This document shows, in pieces, positions 35,480-46,818 of a DNA stretch of 64,000 bases (its first letter is position 1; each line of letters starts with the position of its first letter). Source of the DNA: Fallopia convolvulus (taxonomy: Eukaryota > Streptophyta > Magnoliopsida > Caryophyllales > Polygonaceae); the NCBI GenBank assembly GCA_964016875.1, contig OZ024730.1, positions 39,192,795-39,256,794 of the forward strand, given 5' to 3'. The position numbers and the translations under genes were made by a program. Below the pieces are notes generated by a model. That model did no database searches, had not been told where the DNA came from, and worked only from the letters and a program-made list of their open reading frames with translations.

Positions 35480-36560
35480 ATTTCTGTTTGTCTAGAAACA
35501 AGGAAGCACATATCGAAAACCCCAAGCAAATGGTTTGGTATCTGGCTCTTTGGAAACAAATCGTTTCACCAGGTAAATCCAATGAATGAGCTTTCTTAAA
35601 TTTATTATTTTCTTTCAATCTAGCTTGTTATGGGTTTGACCGTACAAACCCATTTTTTATGCTCCACGTCAGGAGGCCAAGTACTCATCCATCTCACAGT
35701 CACAGATGATACCCCCGCCTCCATTTCACCATGCCTCTATCATGCTGGATGATGATGATCATCATGACTCCTTTCCGGTCCCTAGAATCATCCTCCCAAA
35801 CCACAGTTTACAGGTACTAATTATATTATATCTCATCCCTTTCTCCACATGAAGTATTGGCTAACTTGGTCCATCTCGCTGTCTCTATTTCTATTAAAAA
35901 AAGTCAGTGCTTATATATCTATATACACATATATTTTTATTCAAGTTAATTATAACTACAATAGTAATAAATATATATAGTTGATTTCAAATTTGAAATT
36001 CTGATCATCTGTCTCTTTCTTATATTCATATTTAATTTTATACTAGGTTAAAGAAATGGGATCCTTTCAGAGTAGTTTTGGTATTTGATGTTCACTAAGA
36101 ACTTTTTGGTCTGGTAGATTTTTACAAAGCTAGACCAATCACACGCATATATGTAGACATACAAGTATCACAAATATATGTGTACTCTCTTTCCATCAAT
36201 AAATAATACAGTATATTTTTGCATAAAAAAAGCAGAACAACATCTTGCATTATTTCTTCTAATTTGCTCAAATATGTAGTGATTATGATATCATTATTAT
36301 AAATGATCATTGTGATGTTTTGTTTTGTTGTGTATGCAATACTTAATTATGAGAAGCAGCAACATCAAGCACAACAACAGATAGAGCAACAACACCATCA
36401 TTGAATAAGGGGAAGGTTTGCGTCTAGTTTGAAGGAAATCATAATGGGTTGCACTTCATTGCTTCTTGACAAACCCACAAGCGACAAGTTTGTGAAGATC
36501 ATCAGAGGAATACATGAAGTTGAGCTCTTCTTCACCTTACTCTATTCTAGAAGCTTGCAT
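35480..36560 (+). pseudogene. Captured, spliced host-gene fragment (possibly NAC C-terminus)
   Basis: Three coding-like pieces separated by plausible introns lie inside CACTA-2. Piece one (about 35494-35572) ends GNKSFHQ before GTAAAT. Piece two (35672-35813) starts after CAG and reads EAKYSSISQSQMIPPPPFHH, then a DDDDHH stretch and LPNHSLQ before GTACTA. Piece three (from about 36355) is Gln/His-rich (EKQQHQAQQQIEQQ). Within 36430-36540, in another phase, is SSLKEIIMGCTSLLLD. The Q/H-rich run plus an SSL-x-EIIMGCTS-like motif is reminiscent of the C-terminal region of some VND/NST-type NAC factors, but this identification is tentative. What is visible is exon-intron structure inside a DNA transposon. 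Confidence 0.4.
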
Positions 36561-36997
36561 TTGTGATATATACTTAGTTGATATAGCATATTTGTTTTAC
36601 CCTTAGAGCTAAATGGATAAGGATATGCAATGTGCACCCTTCCATTTGGAATTTGGAAATGGTCTAATGTAAAATTGCCAATATACTAGAGAAATTTGGG
36701 AGTATAATGATTTTTTATGACTTTGGAGAAATCCTTTGTGTTAAGGTTATATCTGCATCTGTATCATTTGATCTAGTTATGTTGTTGATTAAAATTTTTG
36801 GCGATGTGGTTTAATATTGTTTAAAATCTCGGAATAAATGTTGATGTGTGATATACATTGATGAGTGATTTGTGTTTGTATAGAAATTGTTAATTTGTAG
36901 ATTAGTTAAGAATTGAATGATATTGATTTGAGTATGGACTCGTCCATAGTCTTGTATTCACTACTAACTTCTGATTTTGTGATTGATATGCCTTTAG

Positions 36998-37136
36998 GAT
37001 CTTGACAAACAAGGCAATTGCTGCTAATGATGGGAAGCCCTTGCCTCTCTATCAAAAAGCACTTTGTGGGTTAACTGCAGGTGCCATTGGGGCATGTGTA
37101 GGAAGTCCAACTGATCTTGCATTGATTCGAATGCAG
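36998..37136 (+). pseudogene. Captured exon of a mitochondrial dicarboxylate/tricarboxylate carrier
   Basis: After a splice-acceptor-like CCTTTAG, a 139-bp exon encodes ILTNKAIAANDGKPLPLYQ, KALCGLTAGAIGACVGSP and TDLALIRMQ. This is a near match to the DTC-type mitochondrial carriers of plants, including the P-x-D-x-x-x-x-R-M signature of the carrier family. Such proteins exchange 2-oxoglutarate or malate for other organic acids across the inner mitochondrial membrane. The sequence stops matching after IRMQ, and unrelated DNA follows (FFRDSSSMGET). It is therefore a fragment of about 46 codons, not a gene, lying in CACTA-2 next to other captured pieces. Confidence 0.85.
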
Positions 37137-37627
37137 TTTTTCAGGGATTCTTCTAGCATGGGTGAAACTTCCACTGTTGTTGCTAAGTTAATTTACTTAT
37201 GAAAACAATATCAGTAAAGTTAGCATCCTCTTCTTTGTAACAAAATTGTTAGCTTTTTGTTGATCATAGCTTATGAAAGCAATATCTTTGTTTGACTTAA
37301 GAGAGAGCTTCACCTTCAATGGGAGGCTGAATGTTAGCTTTCTCCTACTTGTGACATTCAAACTCATTCCATAGTTCTTTCCTATCTCCTACTTGGGTTT
37401 CTTGTTTTTTTTTGTTCCTTGGGCTGCTACTGTTGTGTGGGTTGGGGTTTTATGGGTAGATTCTTTTAAGATGTTACAGTGTACATTCGGGAATTGATGT
37501 TATATGATCTGAATTTAAGGAAATGATGTTATATAAGCTTATCATGATTTTTCATTCTTTATATTAGATTTTGTTGTTGTCTGATTTGAAGAATATAAGG
37601 CTAATATATGTTTGCTTACTCTTCCAG

Positions 37628-37675
37628 ATTCTAGGAAATGCAAAGGGTGCTCTTGTTGTTGTTAGCTCAATTTTG
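37628..37675 (+). pseudogene. Captured exon start, nucleotide-sugar/triose-phosphate transporter-like
   Basis: After CTTCCAG, a short frame reads ILGNAKGALVVVSSILL. This resembles the VLGNAK-(G/A)-A-V-VVS segment in the last helices of TPT/nucleotide-sugar transporters. It is followed by a stop (TAG). The fragment is too short for a firm call, but it comes from a locus different from the carrier exon at 36998. Confidence 0.4.
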
Positions 37676-38496
37676 CTGACATAGATTTTCTAAATTAATA
37701 TTTGAGTTTAGGAATAGCTCCATTTGTTGCCATAGGAAATTATATTGGTTGGCTAGCATTAACATGTAGTAAGTTTTGGCTTTTGCTTCACTTGTTAGTA
37801 TTTTTTTTTGTTTTGGGTTTCTATTAGCCTTTGGATAGAATGTGGTTTGTTGTTGGATGTTCAACAAGTATTATAGACTATGTAATTACATTAATATGAT
37901 GATGCAAATATGCAATATTATGGTATAATATTTTAGTATTTTTTAAATGCATAATTATTTAACTACAAAATTCGAAACAAAATAGATTCAATGTAAATTT
38001 CAAGGCTAAATGGCCACAAACTTTCCTACCAAATACATTCAGTGCAAATGTTAAAGCTAAATAGCCACGAATTTTCCCACTAAATAGATTCAATGCAAAT
38101 TTCAAGGCTAATGGCCACGAATTAGGGGAGATAATGAGTTCAAATTCAACTCAAATTTAGATACAAAATACATCTGTAGCTAAAATTTGATGGTGATGCA
38201 CTCAAAACCAACCACGAAATTCAATTCTGGCTAATGTGGTTGAACGTGACTTTTGTGGCCAATAGCCAGACATTTAGCAATGAACTAGTTCGCGACTATT
38301 ATTTGCAGCTATATCGACACAAAATAGAATTCTATGGTTCTTTTCCAGAGTGATATTTAGCCTCGGCCGTCTTAGCCCCAAGGCAACTTTCATAGGGCAA
38401 TCCGTTGGGGATGTTGTGGCTAACGTGATTTCGTGGTTATTTTTGTGGCTAAAGTGGTCGTTATTTTCCTGGCTATAGACGCGTTTTCCAGTAGTG

Positions 38497-39677
38497 ACTA
38501 AGGCTGATGCTCTCTCTAGGTTGGGATCAGCTCTCCCCTTGGAGGCAGGCAATCACGTGATGATGGAGAGGAAGCTCTCGTGAAGCATTGCCAGCAGGGT
38601 AGAGTCGAAGACTGGATGACTCCAATCGCGTGATACGTGGAAAGCGGGATCCTTCTTGAGGACCCCGTAGAGGCCAGAAAGCTCAAAATGCAAGCGGCTC
38701 GTTACTGCGTTGTTGGGGGGGGGGGGCGACTCTATGGTCGAGGTTTCGCAGAGCCTAATCTAGTGTGTGTTTCAAGCGAGGCCAAAGCTCGCATTCTGTT
38801 TGAGGCACATGAAGGGGTATGTGGCGGTCATCCCGGTTGGCGCGTATTGTCGCACAAGATCGCTCACTTGGGGTATTTTTGGCCCACCCTCAAGCAGGAC
38901 ACGAGGGCTTACATCTTGGGCTGCGACGGGTGCCAAAGGCATGCCAACATCCAACATGCCCCGGCCACACCTTTGCGAACGATTCACGCTCCATGCTCCT
39001 TTGCGATGTGGGGAATGGATATTCTTGGACCCTTTCCCAAGGTCGCGGGGTAGGTGCAGTTTATCCTGGTCATCGTCGACTATTTCATAAAGTGGGTCAA
39101 GGTAGAAGCAATGGCGAAGATCAAAGGGGCGAAGGTCTCCTCCTTCCTTTGGAAAAACCTCATGTGTCAATTCCAGTTGCCCATAACCATCATGACTGAC
39201 CACGGTCGCCAATTCGGCTGCGAGGAAACCAGCACTTTTTCGACCAAGTTGGGCATAGCCCTCAAGTTTTCCTCAGTTGCCCACCCCCATTCAAACGGCC
39301 AGGTCAAGAATGTCAACGCCCGGATCATGGTAGACCTAAAAAGGCGGCTTGGCACCGCGCAAGATCGTTGGGCAGAGCTCCATTCACTCGTCCTATGGAT
39401 GTATCGTACGACCGTGCGACGTGCCACAGGAGAAACCGCCTTCGCATTAACCTACGGGGTGGACGCGCTGGTCCAGGTCGAAACCCCAGTCCCTTCGGGA
39501 AGGGGTTTTAACTTCGTTGAAAAAGAAAATGAGGCCACTCTCAAGGTAGAGTTACAGTTCAGGGATGAACTTCACGAAGTCGCGACATTGCAGTCCAAGG
39601 AGTACAAGCGACGAGTCGCAACGTATCATGACAAGAAGGTCAAACCCCGGGTTTTGATCCCGGAAATCTCGTTTTGA
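38497..39677 (+). pseudogene. Tat-type integrase, decayed
   Basis: The linker KADALSRLGSAL resumes after CACTA-2, then stops, then an integrase frame from 38637. The zinc-binding HHCC region includes H-x-G-x-x-GGHPG and GCDGCQRHA. The catalytic core has MDILGPFP (first Asp) and TDHGRQFG (second Asp). A TAG stop lies at about 39051. The third catalytic position reads NGQVKNVN at 39294-39311, with Lys (AAG 39306-39308) where Glu is usual, a G-to-A change. The C-terminal part continues to EYKRRVATYHDKKVKPRVL. A 12-G run lies at 38715-38726 in the frame. The enzyme would be inactive. Confidence 0.85.
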
Positions 39678-39904
39678 GACGTGTCAATAGGGGGAAGCTA
39701 GATCTAAACTGGGAAGGACCATATCTCCTTGGAGAAGAGGTCGCGCCTGGGGCCTTTAATCTAAAAGATAGCATGTAATATTTCTAAGTAAAACTTGAAA
39801 TGTCGCTCGGCTCAAAGGGTATTACATGTAATATTTCTAAGCTTTCATTGTCACCAAGTTTTGTGTATAAAGGGTGACGGATTTTGTTACAATGTTGTCC
39901 CGTG

Positions 39905-40690
39905 TAGGAAACAATCTAGAGAGATCGCGATCACTGGGAACAATCCCGAGTGATTGCATCAATTTATCATCCCCTAGCTTCCCGCTTGGGGTGGGAGACA
40001 ATTTAGCGAGAACGCGATCACTAGGAGAAATCCCGAGTGATCGCAACAATCTATCCACCTCAAGCTCCCTGCTTGGGGTTGAAGACAATCTAGCGAGATC
40101 GCTATCACTAGGAGCAATCCCGAGTGATCGTCACAATCTATCCTCCCCAAGCTTCTCGCTTGGGGTTGGAGACAATCTAGCGAGATCGCGATCACTAGGA
40201 GCAATCCCGAGTGATCCTCACAATCTATCCTCCCCAAGCTCCCCGCTTGGGGTTGGAAAAAATCTAGTGAGATCGCGATCAATGGGAGCAATCCCGAGTG
40301 ATCGCAACAATGTATCCTCCCCAAGCTGCACACTCGGGGTTGGAGACAATTTAGCAAGAACGGGATCACTAGGAGAAATCCCGAGTGATCGGCAAATTCT
40401 ATCCACCCCAAGCTCCTCACTTGGGGTTGGAAACAATCTAGCCAGATCGCGATCACTGGGAGCAATCTCGAGTGATCGCAACAATCTATCCACCCCAAGC
40501 TCCCCGCTTGGGGTTGGAAACAATCTAGCGAGATTGCGATCACTGGGAGCAATCCCGAGTGATCGTCACAATCTATCCTCCCCAAGCTTCCCGCTTGGGG
40601 TTGAAGATAATCTAGCGAGATTGTGATCACTGGGAGCAATCCTGATTGATCTTCACAATCTATCGTCATCAAGCTCCCCGCTTAGGGTTG
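39905..40690 (+). repeat. 87-bp tandem array (9 units) with two hairpins per unit
   Basis: About nine units of 87 bp. Each contains GCGATCACT...AGTGATCGC and CCCCAAGC...GCTTGGGG inverted repeats. Because 87 is a multiple of three, a frame stays open across 39874-40626 (NLARSRSLGAIPSDRHNLSS per unit), and another is open on the minus strand. The array lies just after the integrase of the Tat-type element. Confidence 0.92.
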
Positions 40691-40779
40691 GATATAATCG
40701 GTGTGACATGCGCGGTCCGAGCGAGGCTCGTGATCGTTGCATATAATCTATGCGGCATGCGCGGTCTGAGCGAGGCTCG
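40690..40779 (+). repeat. 49-bp tandem array, left part
   Basis: Two units of GCATATAATCTATGCGGCAT followed by GCGCGGTC(C/T)GAGCGAGGCTCG. The array is cut by the Athila-like LTR at 40780 and resumes at 50914. Confidence 0.9.
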
Positions 40780-42292
40780 TGTTGATAGGGTTTCTCGGCC
40801 AACAAATAAATTTGTAAGTCAAGACCCCGCTGAGTACAGTGGAGTCAGGATCGTTCCACAGGAAGCAAGGTTGTTTGTCTATCAATCTAATAAAAATCAA
40901 ACAAAATCAAACACAATTACTCACAAGATGCCTCGTTAACGACCTTGTCAGGATCGTTACCGAACCACCGAATATAAAAACATCTATTAACGAACTAATA
41001 AAATTCTAACTAACACTCAGTACCGAAGCAAGCATTCAACAACGAAGATTTATCAGAAATAATTCAATAAAAATAAATATCTAGGATAAGGGACACCACA
41101 GCATAGCCAAGCATAAGAATTCGTAAGTAGATAAATCATGCCTTTAAATAGATAGAGTCATCAACTTTCATTGACTAGACAAGTAAATTAATCTATTTTC
41201 ATAAACCAACTCACTCAATTGCTTGTTTTGGATCTAAAGCTTGGTACTTCCGTTTTCAAACAATATCAACCTTCAAGTTACTAACTTTCTCTTTCAATCA
41301 AGTTAAAACTCAAATTACCTCAACTCCCGTTTCGGTATTAAGCACAACAAACAATCTCAATAAAAATAAAAGGCATTCAAAACACTATCATACTTCATCA
41401 AACATGCTCAACTATACCGGGCTTAACCCCGACCCTAGAAAAATAGACTACTCACTACTCATGATAAACAAACTAAAAACTACAATAAAAACAAACATAA
41501 AAGCAAAACTCAAACTTAAATAAATAACAAAAATATCGTCTTACAGAGAATCAGAAGAAAAACCAAAACAAAACAATCACCGAACCACAAACTCGATCAA
41601 CGAACCTCGGAAACTGTCGTCACCGACCCCTCGTCACCGACTTCCGATCCGACAGCCTCTCCTTCGGCCTTCTCCAAAACTAACTCTAAAACTCTCCTCC
41701 AAAATTCAGCCCCCCCCCTTTCTATGCTAGATAGAAGGGTATTTATACTAGAAAATCCTAAAAACTAAAAAGGCTAAAAGATAAAAACTTTCCTAAAAAG
41801 ATAGAAACAATCTCTAAAAGATAGAAATAAAATCTAGAAAGATATTAAACCCTAAAATACATATTCTATTAACCCAAAAAGATTCTAAAAAGATACTCAA
41901 CCGATACGGAAATAAATTCCCGCTCAGGATCGGTGAATAATAAAATAATACTCCGAAATCTTCTTCGTCGTGGCCTCGTTAACGACCCTTCACAGCCTCG
42001 TTAACGAGCCTGGGGTTTTGTTTTCTTCAACACTTCCTCTCGTTTTCTTGAGTCTTCGACTTCTTAAATTTTGCACTTTCCCGTCCTTCATTGTGATGCT
42101 CCAAATTTAGCTCCATTTAGCTCCTTTCCTAGCTAAAACCTGCAAAATACACAAAATAGCGTAGATTCCACTCTTTTCGCAGATTTATACAAAACTAACT
42201 AAAAACACTCAAAACTAAACCTAAACTAAACAAAACTAAACCTAATAAACAAAGAAAACCTATCAAAAACTATACTAAAAATGCGAACATCA
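40780..42292 (-). mobile_element. 3' LTR of the Athila-like element
   Basis: On the plus strand it begins TGTTGATAGGG (40780) and ends GCGAACATCA (42292), so on the minus strand it is TGATG...AACA with TG/CA ends. On the minus strand a TATA-type AGTATAAATACCC lies near 41743. The inner boundary is followed by the purine-rich minus-strand tract AAGTATGGGGTATTT. Confidence 0.88.
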
Positions 42293-43981
42293 AAATACCC
42301 CATACTTAGACTTGCTTGTCCTCAAGCAATAATCAAGATACTAACCAAAACCAAAACAAATCATGCTTATCAAGACATAGCCATCTTCAAAAAGCAACAT
42401 CTATACATAAGAAAATTATAGCAAAAGACTATTAACATCCTCACACATATATGCACTTAAATAGACATAAAATAATACAATCCAACCTCTCAAGGGATAT
42501 AATGTGTTTCACTCCACTCTCATGTGTTTGGGCTTATAATTTCAATCTCTCAACTCATCCTATATACAAAAACTCATAGAAATTGGAACTTATATCACCA
42601 ATACTCTCCACCCAAGATTTGTCAAAACAAGCAGAGAATCATCAAGAGAACTTAGGCTCAATGAAAAACTTCATAGAAGCTTCCATTCGGCCGGGTTGTA
42701 ATGGGGCTTGGTAATAACAATAAGGCATGGAGATATTTTGGTCATGTGGTGCTAATAATATCCGGGAATCAAAGACTCCTAAAAAAAACTCACATCTCCA
42801 AAAACTCTCATAAAAGATTATACCAAACTCACTCTCATATTATGCACACTTATTTTCACTCACCCATTTATCATCCTAGAAAGTCTCATAATTAAAAATA
42901 AAAGAATCTCTTGATATTATTTTTAAACACAAATGCACTTCAACTTTTCTTCTTTCTTTCTCTCTTTTTTTTCTTTCGCTGCCTCGTTAACGAACCCACA
43001 TCTGGGTCGTTAACGATCCACCGTATACATTTCTTCCCTTTAAACTTAATTGTGCATTTTTTTTTCAAGAGACCTTTCTTACATGTAATAACAAGAGATT
43101 TCCAATCTACTCTTCCAAAATACCCTTTAATTCAAGCAAATAGAAACTCTTTTCTTTTCAACAAAACACAAGACTTCACCTCTCCAATCTAAGTCCTAAT
43201 TCCCGGATAGGGTCAAGCTTATCTCGGCTAGGGAACAATTTTTGTGGAGCTAAAAATAAAAGGTTTCAGGCCAAAATTGGTTATCAAAAGAAGGAATAAT
43301 ATAAAGGTAGATAGGGGATAATAGGGCTCATAAAAATAAGTTCTCTATCATATGATCTTTACAAGTAATGAACTAGAAATCCTATAAGGGTCTCAAGAAA
43401 TAGATAACCATCACAATTCCAAGAGATAATATGCATAAGGAGAGTAAATCACACAAAAAAGAAGAGGGATTTATAAAAGTTCTCCCTATAAGGCCAAAAA
43501 TTTCTCACAAGGTAGATTTTGTTGGATTGCATCATCTATGTTATAAAGTATACGTGCTCAATTTCATCTAATGCTATTCTCTTCTAAAAAACAATAATTT
43601 CAATTTTTAAGAATCCGGCTATACTTTCAAAGACATATTTGCAAGGAATTATATGGTCAAGCTAATGATTGCTATCATAGAACTTTTAAGAAGGGATATC
43701 TATCAATTCTAAACTCTTTTTGGATTTTTCAAATTTTTCAATTTTTTTTGGTTTTTTCGATTTAACAAAAGTAACAACTACCTAAAACATAAAAACACCT
43801 AGGACATAATTTTTCTACTTTCTTCCCACCCCATACTTAAAATTACAGTGTCCCCACTGTAAGAAAAATAAGAAGAATAGGAAAAAGAAATAGAAAAGAA
43901 AACAAAAAATTAAAAAGAAAAAGAAAGACATAAAACTTACAAAAGTAGAAACAAGGAAAGGAAGCTTCATCTTGAGCTTGA
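42293..43981 (-). other. Non-coding 3' internal region of the Athila-like element
   Basis: It begins, on its right side, just after the ATHILA-type frame and ends at the polypurine tract next to the LTR (complement of CCCCATACTTAGACTTGC). No coding sequence is supported. A TCGTTAACGA pair (23 bp apart) lies at 42986/43009. Confidence 0.6.
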
Positions 43982-45584
43982 TCAACGGTTCGGTGGAGGA
44001 AAATAGTGCTCAAAGTGCCCCATGAAGTCATACATCGTCCTCCAACGCTCAACATCCTCCGCCTCTCTCTGACGTTGCCGCTCGTCCTCCCTCGACATGC
44101 GTGCGGAATAGACGGTTTCCCATCTATCCATCCTCCGATGAATGTGATCGGTCTGGAGGTGAAGCTGCTGCATCCGTGCAGAAAGATCCTCGGCCCATGG
44201 TGGTAGTATGCTCGATCCTGCGTACTCGGGCTGAGGAGGTGGTGGGTAGTGAGGCTGGAAGTGATCTTGGTACATCACCGGGTTGTAAGGCATTAAGCCA
44301 TATGCATGAGGGTCGACATGAGCTGGTGGAGGGTCGACAGGAGCTTGCGGCACCTCGTTAACGAAGCTGGTTGCCTCGTTAACAGTGTTGGGTGGTGGCT
44401 GGAAATGGTCGTTAACGACCCTGGTTGGCTCGTTGACAAAGATATTGCCTCCTAATTCCTCCGTCTCCATGTCTTCTTCTGTAAAGTTGAGCTCCTCAGT
44501 GCCGCCCTCGGTATCGGCTTCCTCGGTGTCATTGCCTACGACCTCGGTATCCTCTTGCTCTTCATATTCGTCCACATCGTCCCGCTCAAACCGGGTGTGA
44601 CATGGTCGAAGCGAGAGCTCATCTTCCGGTTTTGGCTCCAATGGGTAAGGCTGGCCCGTCCACACCTCGTACCAATTTGGTACGTAGAGTAGCTCGTACA
44701 TGTCGAGGGAAGGTATGACGACTTGATCTCGAACCTTCACTTTGTAGCCTCCCTCGGCTTGCACGAAGATCCCGGCGCTATACCAATAGTTCTTGTTGAG
44801 GAGTTGAGCGTGGGCCGGTGTGTAGCGGGTGAGATCCACTCCAAGATTCTTAGCCAAGAGGCTAACCATATTGCCACACCATACCTCCTTGGATTTGTGG
44901 GACTTCTCGACGTAGTAGAGCCATTCGTACCCCAAATTCAAGGGGCCAGGCTCCTCGAAGAGGATGGTGCGGAAGCAAGCGACCTCCGTCCTTGTATACC
45001 GGTTCAACTCTTTCTTCGGCCAGAATAGTGCGGCAAGGAATCTCAAGATGATCCGGAAGATGGGGTTGACTATGGTTGCCCCGGATAGCGCCGCGGTGGA
45101 GGATTGAACCTCTCCGGTGATGTAGCTCCAAGTGCGGGTCACTCGGTAGTCCTTCAAGCTATAGTCTCTAGACGGGTTTGGGAGCTCCAAGATTGCATTG
45201 AACTCCGCCATGGTGAAGTCACGGTCCTCGTTACCGAGCGGGAACCGTATGCGTCCCGCCGAGATTTTCGACGAGAAGTTGGTCTGCAAGGTGGCCAAGA
45301 ACTCGGATGTGAGGGCCGGATAATGTGGCAAGCTCTCTTGCTTCAATAAGTGTGCGGCCCCAAGGATGGAAAAAGCGTCCTTGACATCCGTGTAGATGCC
45401 TGTAGAGACGGCGCTAGACTTCGAGAACCATCAGATGTAATGGTCCTTCTCCAAGAAATCCCGGTAGCGCCGTACTTGGCTCTGACTGCTCAAAATCACA
45501 TTGTCCACCCGGGGTGGAGATGGAGACCTGTGGTTTCTCCTCTTCTTCTGGGCTCGGGTAGCGGGCCTGCTTGAACTAGCCATG
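43982..45584 (-). pseudogene. ATHILA-type ORF, one premature stop
   Basis: The frame starts at ATG 45584 (MASSSRPATRAQKKRR) and is open for about 534 codons except for one TGA at 45431-45433 (HYI*WF; probably CGA originally). Downstream of the stop, 454 codons are uninterrupted from M45346. The first half (SEFLATLQTNFSS, GRIRFPLGNEDRDFTMAEFN) resembles the ATHILA ORF family found in plant retroelements. The middle is acidic (runs of Glu/Asp/Thr), and the C-terminal part is Pro-rich, then a Met/Arg/Glu-rich helix. Two VNEPTRVVND-like segments are translations of the paired TCGTTAACGA boxes. Function in the family is unknown. A putative promoter lies upstream at 46426. Confidence 0.7.
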
Positions 45585-46818
45585 GATCCTATAAAATAAT
45601 CGAAATTTTTCCAAGATAAGATCCACTCAAAAAAAATATTAGGTACGAGACCCCATACTTGGTCTCAAAATTAACCTCGGAATTATTCATAAACTACCCA
45701 ATTGGGTTGTTCACGAAGCTGGCCTCGGATTAAGCATTGATGAAGTGCAAGGTCGTTAACGAGCCTGGGTGGGTCGTTAACGAGCCACCGAGGGCGAAAC
45801 CAGTAATGTCCGAAATTGAATCTACCTCTAATTCAGCATAAATCAAGCATGTAATCTTATATTATTCTCCACAATTCCCTCATTGGGTAAAAGCACCCCA
45901 TACTTACTCAATTACCCATCCCGAACATGCTACAAATTTCCCGAAATTTTGACATGCAAAGTTCGAACTTTTAGATCTAGAACAAGAAAAATTCATGCTT
46001 TCTTAACTAAAGGGTTACAATAGCTAATCTATCATGAATAATCTTACCTAAAACATGAACAACTAAGCACAATCAAGAATTTTTAGAACGGAATTTAGGC
46101 ATGCTCATCGATCTCCCTAAAAATCATGATTCAAGATATGAAATTTAACCCTATAGATACTCAATCATGCAATTTCAAGCAAGGGTTTAGAAATCATACC
46201 GGAGAACCGAGAATTAAAAGGACAAGGGTCGGGATCGGAGTAGGTTAACGAGCTCGTCGTCGACGGTGAAAGGGCCTTCGAAGTCCGGTAACGATGGCGT
46301 CTCCGGTGATCGTTAATGTGGGATTTCCGACTCGGTAGGAGAAAAGGGAAAGGGATTGAGAGAGTTTGGGTTTGAGAGTGAAAGTTGGGAGAGATTGTGG
46401 TAGAATTTTGGGAGGGGTAGAAGGGTTTTTATAGGAGGGGTAAAGATAGAGGGGGTGGCGGCTAGGGTTAGAAAAAGTTAACTAGGTTAGAATTACTTAC
46501 CTGCCCCGTATTGTGACGAATCGGGTCGTCCGAACTGGGTCGTTAATGACCCTGAGTGGGTCGTTAACGAGCCACCGTAGCCTCCTTGAGTGCATTTCGA
46601 CCCCTTTCTTCCTGAAATCTTGTTAGCTCAAAAAATCTTATTTCTATCCTATTTAAAGTAAAAAAGAAAAATAAAAGAAAGCTCGGAAATAATCTAAAAG
46701 AAAAATAAAATAAAATAAAAATAAAAATAAAAATAAACTAAACCTATTCTAAAAAGCGGGTTTCCTCCCGTAAGCGCTATGTTTAACGTCGTTAGCTCGA
46801 CGAGCTCTCTTGCTAGTC
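45585..46818 (-). other. Non-coding gap where pol is expected
   Basis: Between the gag-protease stop and the ATHILA-type ATG there is no RT, RNase H or integrase sequence in any frame. The region has promoter-like sequence near 46426 and TCGTTAACGA pairs at 45755/45776 and 46542/46563. Confidence 0.7.
46426..46433 (-). promoter_or_regulatory. Putative internal TATA box
   Basis: On the minus strand CCTATAAAAACCC is followed by a C/T/A-rich leader (CTCCC, CTCTC, ACAATCTCTCCC), as at many plant promoters. It is about 840 bp upstream of the ATHILA-type ATG (45584), so it could start a separate transcript for that ORF. Confidence 0.4.

Larger units (their letters stand above)
32426..38496. mobile_element. 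CACTA transposon CACTA-2, non-autonomous, carrying host gene pieces
   Basis: The left end is CACTGTTGGAAAACACGTTT and the right end, read inwards, is CACTACTGGAAAACGCGTCT. The inverted repeats cover 28 bp with five mismatches. ACT target duplications lie at 32423-32425 and 38497-38499. Removing the element and one ACT joins the Tat RNase H/linker reading frame exactly. No transposase was found. Inside are subterminal TAGCCACGA repeats, tandem repeats, and spliced-looking fragments of at least two host genes (35480-37675). Confidence 0.9.

Noticed and set aside
35480..36560. A functional NAC gene inside CACTA-2
   Set aside because: The conserved NAC domain is not present, phases do not join into one frame, and the pieces lie inside transposon ends; only a tentative captured fragment is reported.
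39974..40672. Minus-strand 232-codon frame over the 87-bp array
   Set aside because: A repeat whose length is a multiple of three stays open in any stop-free frame; there is no recognisable domain or start context.
39905..40690. CRISPR-like appearance of direct repeats
   Set aside because: Units are contiguous, variable and 87 bp long, without constant repeats separated by unique spacers; this is plant DNA.
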